This document shows, one piece after another, positions 11,502 through 19,341 of a DNA stretch of 64,000 nt; the first letter of the stretch is position 1; each line of letters starts with the position of its first letter. Source of the DNA: Chrysemys picta bellii (Eukaryota; Chordata; Testudines; Emydidae); the NCBI RefSeq assembly GCF_011386835.1, contig NC_088797.1, positions 64,257,587-64,321,586 on the forward strand. The letters run 5' to 3'. A model generated the notes under the pieces. That model was not told the DNA's origin, made no database searches, and was given only the letters and a program-made list of their open reading frames with translations. The position numbers and the translations under genes are program-made.

Positions 11502-12711
11502 ATGGATCCCGCTGCGATCATCGCTGCAGTTATGGCTGTTGTCAACACCTCGCACCTTATCATCCACCTTTTTCAGAGGCAGATGCTGAGAAATCAGGCG
11601 AGGAGGCTACGGCAGCGCGGTGAGGACATGAAGTCTGAGAGGGGCACAGACCTGTCACAAAGCACGGGACCCCACGTCATGGACATCATGGTGGCAATGT
11701 GTCATGTTCATACTGTGGATTGGCGATTCTGGGCCCGGGAAACAAGCACGACTGGTGGGACCGCATAGTGCTGCAGGTCTGGGAAGAATCACAGTGGCTG
11801 CGAAACTTTCGCATGCGTAAGCGAACTTTCCTGGAACTTTGTGAGTTGCTGTCCCCTGCCCTGAAGCGCAAGGACACCCGGATGTGAGCAGCCCTGACTG
11901 TCCAGAAGTGAGTGGCCATATCCCTCTGGAAGCTTGCAACACCAGACAGCTACCGGTCAGTCGCGAACCAATTTGGAGTGGGCAAATCTACCGTGGGGTT
12001 TGCTGTGATGCAAGTAGCCAACGCAATCGTTGAGCTACTGCTCTCAAAAGTAGTGACCCTGGGAAACGTGCAGGTGATTATAGATGGCTTCGCTGCGATG
12101 GGATTCCCAAATTGCGGTGGGGCTATAGATGGAACTCACATCCCTATCCTGGGACCGGACCACCAGGCCAGCCAGTACGTTAACCGAAAGGGCTACTTTT
12201 CAATGGTGCTGCAAGCACTGGTGGACCATAGGGGACGTTTTACCTGCAGGAAGGTATTTACTTCCCGGACCACAAAATAACTGTTGGGGATGTGGAGATG
12301 CCTATATTGATCCTTGGGGACCCAGCCTACCCGCTAATACCCTGGCTCATGAAGCCCTATACAGGTGCCCCGGACAGTGAAAAAGAACTCTTCAACTACC
12401 TGAAGAGTAAATGCAGAATGGTGGTGGAGTGTGCTTTTGGACGTCTGAAGGGGAGATGGAGAAGCTTACTGACTTGCTCTGATCTCAGCGAAACCAATAT
12501 CCCCATTGTTATTGCAGCTTGCTGTGTGCACCACAATCTCTGTGAGAGCAAGGGGGAGACGTTTATGGCGGGGTGGGAGGTTGAGGCAAGTCGCCTGGCT
12601 GCTGATTACGCCTAGCCAGACAGCCGGGCGATTAGAAGAGTCCAGCGGGACGCGCTGTGCTTCCGGGAAGCTTTGAAAGCTAGGTTCCAGAGTGAGCAGG
12701 GTAACCTGTGA
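11502..12711 (+). pseudogene. HARBI1-like PIF/Harbinger transposase, broken
   Basis: Read across frames, this is a full-length Harbinger DDE transposase: an N-terminal helix-rich leader from MDPAAIIAAV, a helix-turn-helix-like region (YRSVANQFGVGKSTV), first catalytic D in GGAIDGTHIPIL, second D in ILGDPAYPL, and E in VVECAFGRLKGRW. Defects are a 1-bp loss near 11750, TGA codons at 11885 and 11909 (each where related copies would have an arginine CGA), an about 73-bp deletion near 12249, and a TAG at 12613 cutting off the last ~32 codons that continue to a natural stop at 12709-12711. The copy at 63204-64000 retains the segment deleted here. It converges on the Myb-like gene, and both proteins are needed for transposition in characterised Harbingers. 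Confidence 0.9.
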
Positions 12712-12732
12712 CTATTAAGTTTGTTTAAACAG

Positions 12733-13246
12733 AAGCTGAACCTGACCCCGTTTCTTTACCCAGTTAATGTTGACTATCCTGTCCAGTTACCAACCCCCTT
12801 CCCCCCCCTTCCAACACACCTTAAAAAAATAAAATAAATTAAACTTTGTTCATTAACACAGTTTTCTTTATTAAGGATTTCGTGGTAAAGTGTTGAAACT
12901 GGGACACAGACTGTGGCGGGGAGTAGGTGTAGTGATGCAAAGAACGCTTCTAAACTCGAGGAATGACAGGCTCCTGCTCCTAGAGTGGTCCGCAGTGGTG
13001 GACTGGTTGTTTCAACAGAGCCTGCCACCCCTCCTTTTTGGCACTCTGTGTGGGGTGGGCTATGTGAGTTTGTGGCGGGGGAGGGCGGTTACAGATCCCC
13101 TGCTGCGTGCCTCTGTCATCCAGGCTAAGGACCGCTGCATAAGATCTGTAACCGCCCTCCCCCGCCACAAACTCACAACCCACCCCCGAACATGAAAACC
13201 ACCTCCCAGACTGACCTGGGTGCCTAGTGACTGCAATGTGTGTGTG
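12733..13246. repeat. Unit 1 of an internal tandem duplication in the Harbinger element
   Basis: Sequence from 'gctgaacctgaccccgt' through 'ttaccaaccccctt' and onward matches a second unit beginning at 13247. That second unit is broken by the 13310-15850 insertion and resumes at 15851 through about 16160. The units are clearly related but well diverged, which implies an old duplication or recombination between two Harbinger copies. On the minus strand the unit corresponds to the C-terminal and 3' UTR part of the Myb-like gene. Confidence 0.75.
13064..13176. repeat. Perfect 34-bp inverted repeat with 45-bp loop
   Basis: The left arm 13064-13097 (starting gtgagtttgtggcggggg) and right arm 13143-13176 are exact reverse complements over 34 bp, separated by 45 bp. 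The arms are GC-rich, so RNA from either strand could fold into a stable hairpin. The same motif (gtggcgggggagggcggtta) occurs once more at 16138-16157. The palindrome therefore seems to have arisen inside unit 1, for example by template switching. Confidence 0.9.
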
Positions 13247-13653
13247 ACCTTCTGCTGAACCTGCCCCCGTGTCCATACCCTGATAAAGGTGACTGTCCTC
13301 TCCAATTACACTGGTCTACAATTTTTGAGAAGTCGTCTGCTTCAGAGATAAAATGTGCTATTTATTATGTATTTTGATGTGCTGAATTCAAATATGACCA
13401 TTAAAACAACTGATTGGCTACTGTTTCTAAGATATTTAAGTTTTTACATTTTATGTCTATGTATATTATGTAGATAGTAGAGTTTTAATCATAAATTGTA
13501 AACTTAGGTCTCTTCCTGTGTGTATGGTTGCTTTACATGATAATATTTCACCTGTCCTGTTTATGTAACACTTCAAAAATCAGCAAAAGGGTTATATGAA
13601 TAAAATTTATTATGAAACAAAAGGCAAAAAACTATTCTGTACATAGTTTAGTC

Positions 13654-15348
13654 CTAGTCAGTGTCTACTCGGCACTTCTTGGCTTGTCTCTTGTATTCAT
13701 TAAATGGAGCATCTCTTGTCACTGTCCAGCAATAGTCTGCAAGCGTTGATGGGCTCCATTTGCCCTGATAGCGTTTCTCCATTGTTGCAATGTCCTGGTG
13801 AAATAGCTCGCCGTGCTCGTCGCTCACCGCTCCGCAGTTCGGTGGAAAAAAATCTAGATGAGTGCAAAAAATGTATCTTTAGTGACATGTTGCAACCAAG
13901 GCTTTTGTATGCCTTGAGGGGTTTTCCACCAACAACCTGTAGTTGTCTGCCTTGTTGTTTCCGAGAAAATCGATTGCCACTAACTGGAAGGCTTTCTATG
14001 CCGTCTTTTCCTTGCCACGCAGTGCATGGTCAAATGCATCATATCGAAGAAGTTCACCAATCTGAGGACCAACAAAGACACCTTACTTTATCTTAGCTTC
14101 ACTTAACCTTGGAAATTTTCCATGGAAGTACTTGAAAGCTGCTTGTGTTTTGTCAATGGCCTTGACAAAGTTCTTCATCAGACCCAGCTTGATGTGTAAG
14201 GGTGGTAACAAAATCTTCCTTGATTCAACAAGTGGTGGATGCTGAACACTTTTCCTCCCAGGCTCCAATGACTGTCGGAGTGGCCAATCTTTCTTGACGT
14301 AGTGGGAATCTCTTGCACGACTATCCCATTCGCAGAGAAAACAGCAGGACTTTGTGTATCCAGTCTGCAGACCACGCAACAGAGCAACAACCTTCAAATC
14401 GCCACAAAGCTGCCCCTGATATTGGTCATAGTTTATGCACCTCAACAGTTGTTTCATGTTGTCATAGGTTTCCTTCATCTGGACTGCATGACCAACTGGA
14501 ATTGATGGCAAAACATTGCCATTATGCAGTAAAACAGCTTTAAGACTCGTCTTCGATGAATCAATGAACAGTCTCCAGTCACCTGGATCGTGAACGATGT
14601 TGAGGGCTGCCATCACACCATCAATGTTGTTGCAGGCTACAAGATCACCTTCCATGAAGAAGAATGGGACAAGATCCTTTTGACGATCACGGAACATGGA
14701 AACCCTAACATCACCTGCCAGGAGATTCCACTGCTGTAGTCTGGAGCCCAACAGCTCTGCCTTACTCTTGGGTAGTTCCAAATCCCTGACAAGGTCATTC
14801 AGTTCACCTTGTGTTATGAGGTGTGGTTCAGAGGAGGATGAGAGAAAATGTGGGTCCTGTGACATTGATGGTTCAGGACCAGAAGTTTCATCCTCTTTCT
14901 CTTCCTCCTCTGACTCAAGTGAGAATGATTCTGGTGCATCAGGAACCGGCAGTCCTTCTCCGTGGGGTACTGGGCGTATAGCTGATGGAATGTTTGGATT
15001 ATGCACAGTCCACTTTTTCTTCTTTGACACACCTTTCCCAACTGGAGGCACCATACAGAAGTAACAATTGCTGGTATGATCTGTTGGCTCTCTCCAAATC
15101 ATTGGCACTGCAAAAGGCATAGATTTCCTTTTCCTGTTCAACCACTGGCGAAGATTTGTTGCACAAGTGTTGCAGTATATGCGTGGGGCCCACCTCTTGT
15201 CCTGATCTCCAATTTTGCAGCCAAAATAAAGGTGATAGGCTTTCTTAACCATAGTGGTTATACTGCGCTTTTGTCATGCAAAAGTCACTTCACCACAAAC
15301 ATAGCAGAAGTTATCTGCACTGTTCACACAAGTACGAGGGATCTCTGC
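13654..15348 (-). pseudogene. Remnant gene of an uncharacterised animal mobile-element protein family; possible DDE/RNase H-like transposase
   Basis: The longest open part is 389 codons (15252-14083), but similarity starts earlier (NSADNFCYVCGE, 15324 downward). It ends with a conserved tail in another frame (NCGAVSDEHGE, FHQDIATMEKRYQGKW) that stops at 13654. Within the 389-aa part there are CxxC pairs at C27/C30 and C63/C66, an acidic serine-rich linker (about 105-145), the strand-like LFIDSSKTSLKAVLL with D231, GDLKVVALLRG with D285, then CFLCEWDSR (C304/C307) and the family signature LLPPLHIKLGLMK (348-360). D231, D285 and an E in SDEHGE could form a catalytic triad; this is inference. 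Defects are in-frame TGA (15274-15276), TAA just after LSEAKIK, a TAG further on, and frameshifts near 13890 and at an A run near 13846. The family recognition is from memory. Confidence 0.75.
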
Positions 15349-15474
15349 TCACTTTGGCTAAACAGAAATGTGTCCCTTTGCAAACTCAAACACTGACAAA
15401 TAAGAGCACGACACTGTATGATTTCTAGAGCTGATATAGGGCAATTTGTTCAGCAGAGTGATGTAAGCTTTGTT

Positions 15475-15562
15475 ATGATTGCATCATCCATGACTTCTAG
15501 GAATAACATGATGCAATTCATATCATGTATGACGCAATACCAGCTTCAGATTGCATCATTCA
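15475..15562 (-). promoter_or_regulatory. Cluster of four TGATGCAA-type motifs upstream of the minus-strand gene
   Basis: Four near-identical sites lie in 88 bp: ATTGCATCAT (15478-15487), ATGATGCAAT (15508-15517), ATGACGCAAT (15529-15538) and ATTGCATCAT (15550-15559). Two sit in each orientation. TGATGCAAT matches the known C/EBP-ATF composite element bound by ATF4 with C/EBP, and TGACGCAA is a known variant. They lie between a TATA-like box (15671-15677, minus) and the coding start, so they might be 5' UTR or promoter. Alternatively they are binding sites for the element's own protein. Confidence 0.5.
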
Positions 15563-15670
15563 CTGTTTTGCCTAAAAAGCAAGTACTGTCCAAACCAAGT
15601 CATAGATTTATTCATAGATCCAGTCAAAGATGTATTTTAGTCATTTCTGGTTTAAATTGAGATCCCTTCC

Positions 15671-15677
15671 CTTTATA
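15671..15677 (-). promoter_or_regulatory. Candidate TATA box of the nested element's gene
   Basis: TATAAAG on the minus strand, about 320 bp upstream of the first recognisable codons of the 15348-13654 gene and within the same element. No transcript evidence is available. Confidence 0.35.
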
Positions 15678-16015
15678 ACTCACTTATCCTCCGCCATTCC
15701 CAAGTCAAGGGTCGTATATACTGACTAAATAGCATATGTTGAAAACTAGAGCCAATCAACAATTTTAAGCATCATTTTCGTTCTCAGTGACCCAGAATTA
15801 GTAAAGTTTGACTACATTTATTTCAGAAGCATTTTGGCTGTAGAGCAGAGTTACCAACCCCCTTCCCCCCCCCTTCAAACACACTCTCCTCTAAAAGAAC
15901 CTGACGGAAACAGTAATTAACAGAAACACTTTTTTTATTAACAACTACACAGTTAGGGGATGAAACTGGGACAAGGGCTTGGGTGAGGTGCTTTTGGAGT
16001 GACGGAAAGGACTTA

Positions 16016-17940
16016 TCAAATCTTTGGGAATGAGAGCCTTCTGCTACTTGAGCAGTCTGCAGGGGTGGAGTGACTGTTTTCACGGCTCCTGCCGCCCCTC
16101 CTTCTTGGGACTTTGGGTGACGGGGGGATGGGACTTTGTGGCGGGGGAGGGCGGTTAGCGATAGAATGCAGCGGGGCTCTGTCCTCCTGCCTCCGGTCCT
16201 GCAGAACATCTACAAGGCGCCGGAGCGTGTCCGTTTGCTCCCTCATTAGTCCAAGCAGCCTTTGAGTCGCCTGTTGGTCTTCCTGCCGCCACCTGTCCTC
16301 CCGTTCGCTGTGTGATCACTGGTGTTGCGACATGTTCTCTCTCCACTGGGTCTGCTGTGCCGCCTTGGCTCGGGAGCAGCCCGTAAGTTCGGAGAACATC
16401 TCATCCCGTGTCCTTCTCTTTCGTCGCCTGATCTGCGCCAGCCTCTGGGATGGGGGTGCCGGGGTAGCTCAGAAGACACTCGCAGCTGCGGGATGGGAAA
16501 AAGGGAGTGAATTCCTCACACAGATACAGTTTTGCGAACAATGAATATAGTCTTTCTCTGTGAACAAGACCATGCACATTACCTATCACATGCGCACTCA
16601 GTACAAGGTTGAATTTTCGGCCTTCCTATTGAGTGCCTGGGGTCTTGCTGTACAGATCACACAAGCGGGGCTGGACAACGGAATTCGGCTAGCAGGCGGA
16701 TATGGTAAGCCGTAGACTTTTGGCTGCGTAAAGCTTAATTTATAGCAGTGTCCTCCTTTCACGTTCCAAGCAATGCTGCTAGCGTTGGCCAGTTCCTGCT
16801 GCCGGCAATCCGGCCAGCATGAACTCTGCTCTTGTCCCACCCCCTTCGCGGCTGTCCCCGGGAAAGATCCCTGCATGCTGCCCCTGTCCCGCCTCCACCG
16901 CGTGGCTGTAAACTGTAAAGGAACAGGCAATCAGTCCCAATACTAACATTCCCCTAATTCAAAGCAGGTCACCATGAGTGATAGCACTCTGATGAGGATT
17001 TTGGACACAGAGAAAGAGCGCATGCTGAGTGAATTCCAGCAAACACCAGGGCCGTATGCCGCCATGCTTTGCGAGGCAATGTTCCCGGAGTACTTGCTGC
17101 TAGCCTGGCGCGGAAAAGTTTCCTACCATGGAGGACGCAATAAGGCCGCTCTCCCCAGTAACCTCATGCAAAGGCTTTCACAATACCTCCAGGAGAGCTT
17201 CATGGAGATGTCCCAGGAGGATTTCTGCTCTATCCCCGGACATATTGACAGAATTTTCCAGTAGCTGCACTGGCAAGGACTAAAAACTAAAGTGCCTAGG
17301 GCAAACTAATCATGAAAAACCCATTGTTAAGATACCATTCCTATTCTGTTCAAAATAAATGTTTAAAACACTTACCTACTGATTCTTCCCCTGATTCACG
17401 GTCCGGGTTACGGCCTTGGGAGGGTTGGTAGGGGATCTCCGTGAAGGTGATGAAGAGATCCTGGCTGTCGGGGAAATCAGCGTTGAAAGCGCTGTCGACT
17501 GTCTCGTCCTCCTCAACTTCCCTGTCCGCGAACAGCTCCGAGGAAGCGGCCGTCGACAATACCCCATCGTCAGAGTCCACTGACAGTGGTGGGGTAGTCG
17601 TGGCAGCCGCACCTAGAATGGAATGCAGTGCCTCGTAGAAACAGCATGTCTGGGGCTGGGATCCGGAGCGTCCGTTTGCCTCTTTGGTCTTCTGGTACCC
17701 TTGTCTCAGCTCCCTGATTTTCACGCGGCACTGCGTTGCATCCCGGCTGTATCCTCTCTCCGTCATGGCTCTTGAGATCTTCTCGTAGATCTTCGCATTC
17801 CGTTTTTTCAGTCGCAGCTCCAAAAGCACGGACTCATCACCCCACACAGCGATCAGATCCAAGACTTCCCTGTCAGTCCATGCTGGGGCCCTCTTTCTAT
17901 TCTGCGATTGCATGGTCACCTCTGCTGGAGAGCTCTGCAT
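16016..17940 (-). pseudogene. Myb/SANT-like Harbinger partner protein, two exons, broken
   Basis: Exon 1 (17940 down to 17376) opens MQSSPAEVTMQSQNRKRAP and encodes a trihelix Myb/SANT-like DNA-binding domain (WTDREVLDLIAVWG ... CRVKIRELRQGYQKTKE), then an acidic region. It ends at a GTAAGT donor (17375-17370). Exon 2 begins after a pyrimidine-rich tract and CAG at 16486 and continues in phase: an arginine-rich stretch with RTRDEMFSEL, then a charged coiled-coil-like C-terminus (LRRLVDVLQDRRQED) ending at 16016. Exon 2 has two in-frame stops (about 16470 and 16316), so this copy is dead. In characterised Harbingers the Myb-like partner carries the transposase to the nucleus and the TIRs. The upstream in-frame ATG at 18021 is judged less likely because the known family starts near 17940. 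Confidence 0.85.
16974..17264 (+). CDS. Small intact ORF of unknown function (96 aa) in the Myb-like gene's intron, opposite strand
   Basis: The open frame starts MSDSTLMRILDTEKERMLSE in a good context (gtcaccATGa) and ends HIDRIFQ. It contains 'YLLLAWRGKVSYHGGRNKAA' and an amphipathic C-terminal half (LMQRLSQYLQESFMEM). An AATAAA lies at 17354-17359, about 90 bp after the stop, and a CAG preceded by a short pyrimidine patch sits at the start, so it could be a terminal exon. I recognise no family. It is free of stops inside an element whose other two genes are broken, but at 96 codons that could be chance. It might be a third Harbinger-encoded protein or a non-functional ORF. Confidence 0.45.
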   Translation: MSDSTLMRILDTEKERMLSEFQQTPGPYAAMLCEAMFPEYLLLAWRGKVSYHGGRNKAALPSNLMQRLSQYLQESFMEMSQEDFCSIPGHIDRIFQ

Positions 17941-18680
17941 TGTTGCCAGTGCTGCTGAGCTCGCCACGATGTCCAAACAGGAAATGAGATTCAAACTGGC
18001 CAGACAGGAAAAGGAATTCAAATTTTCCCGGGGCTTTTCCTGTGTGGCTGGTCAGAGCATCCAAGTTCGGACTGCTGTCCAGAGCGTCAACAGAGTGGTG
18101 CACTGTGGGATAGCTCCCGGAGCTATTAGCATCGAATTCCATCCACACCTACCCTAATTCGACATGGCCATGTCGAATTTAGCACTATTCCCCTCGTCTG
18201 GGAGGAGTACAGAAATCGATTTAAAGAGACCTCTATGTCGAAATCAATAGCTTCGTTGTGTGGACGGGTGCAGGGTTAATTCGAGTTAACGCTGCTAAAT
18301 TCGACATAACCTCCTAGTGTAGACCAGGCCTATGACTCCCTTGGTTCTGAACAGTAGATCTGGCAGAACAGTATTCATGTGGATAAGAGCTGTATTGCCT
18401 TTATTACTATTTAGGACATGAAAGTAGGACATGAAAATGGCTTTTTAAATGGCTACCTGTATTTGTCATGTCATATGGAAATACTCTTGGTATAAGTAAT
18501 GTTTTTCCAAAAATATAGATTTGGGTACTGCTAGGAATGTCCAAGGCTTCATTATAAAAGCTGCAAACTCACAGACTAGGAAAATCCAGGTTACTGCCTT
18601 TTAACTAACTACACAAATAAAACAGCAATAATTTTACTGTAAAAGTATGTTTTTTTGATTGTCCACTACTTGATTTCAAA

Positions 18681-18762
18681 GTTCTTCTTCGAGGAGTGTC
18701 GCTGTGGGTGCTCCACTTTTAGGGGTAGTGGAGCACTCACAGGGACAACCATCTCGAAGAAC
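18681..18762. mobile_element. DIRS-type terminal hairpin remnant
   Basis: The left arm gttcttcttcgagga...ggtgctccac (18681-18715) is inversely repeated at 18728-18762 (gtggagcactc...tctcgaagaac), with a 12-bp spacer. The 'gttcttcgag...' motif is the same style as the ends of the DIRS element at 36258-40755. This looks like two DIRS termini brought together after loss of the interior, followed by more terminal-like sequence (cacaggtgagtaaccttctc) to about 18795. Confidence 0.6.
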
Positions 18763-18795
18763 CTCAGTTACTGCACAGGTGAGTAACCTTCTCTT

Positions 18796-19302
18796 GTGGT
18801 TCTTTTGGGTTTCTTGGAATGCAATGGATTTTCCAAGCATAGATTAATGAAGTCTACTTCTACTGTAGGAAACATTGTTGCACATAGATGTCATTAGCTA
18901 ATAGATGCATTTAAGGTAATCCTTTTCAAGAAAAGCAGTATTGTAACTTCTCTAATGGATTTATAAGGCGATTTCATTCCATAATGTTTCCATTAGAAAC
19001 ACTTTAATTTAGATGCCTAACGTACTAAAGAGTTGGAAATTATCGAAACACAACACTTGAGATAATATTAAGATTGTAAAGCAGTACATGTCTAGCTTCC
19101 AGAAAAATAAAAATAGTTGGAAGATGCTTTTTTCCCCAAAGACATCTGTATCAAATCTATGATTACTTCTCTACTGAGTTTGAATTCTATTTTTACTCAT
19201 TAAAAGTGACCCACAAAACTTCTTTGAATTTTTCTAATGGCATTTAGGTGAGCATATATTTTTAAAGTTGTGATAATTAAAACAATCCTGTCTTTGATTT
19301 CT

Positions 19303-19341
<39 letters not shown>

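Larger units (their letters stand above)
13310..15850 (-). mobile_element. Unclassified 2.5-kb DNA-transposon-like element with TTAC duplication
   Basis: The element is flanked by TTAC at 13306-13309 and 15851-15854. The paralogous unit at about 12776-12800 has one TTAC in uninterrupted context (ccagttaccaaccccc), so it serves as an empty site. The ends are short imperfect inverted repeats: ACTGGTCTACA on the left, and CTCTGCTCTACA as the reverse complement of the right end (9 of 10 core bases). It carries one large minus-strand gene (remnant 15348-13654), a minus-strand TATAAAG at 15671-15677, and a minus-strand AATAAA at 13606-13611, 43 bp past the stop. I know related proteins from many animals as uncharacterised, but I cannot assign the element to a named superfamily. 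Confidence 0.8.
11122..18330 (+). mobile_element. PIF/Harbinger element (7.2 kb) with transposase, Myb-like gene and a nested foreign element
   Basis: The left end GGGTATGTCTACACTA and the reverse complement of the right end GGCCTGGTCTACACTA form imperfect TIRs. Both are flanked by TAT (11119-11121, 18331-18333), a plausible 3-bp duplication. The subterminal regions share 'ctatcccacagt' in opposite orientation. The layout is the usual Harbinger two-gene convergent pair: HARBI1-like transposase on plus (11502-12711) and Myb/SANT-like protein on minus (17940 to 16016). The middle is inflated by an internal tandem duplication (unit 1 at 12733-13246) and by a 2541-bp unrelated insertion (13310-15850). 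Removing both would leave about 4.2 kb. Both Harbinger genes are broken, so the copy is not autonomous now. Confidence 0.88.

Noticed and set aside
14696..15064. Serine-rich plus-strand ORF of 122 codons
   Set aside because: It is the antisense of the acidic linker in the minus-strand gene of the nested element.
11122..18330. CRISPR array, operon or other prokaryotic system
   Set aside because: There are no regularly spaced repeats or bacterial gene order; spliceosomal introns and eukaryotic transposons dominate.
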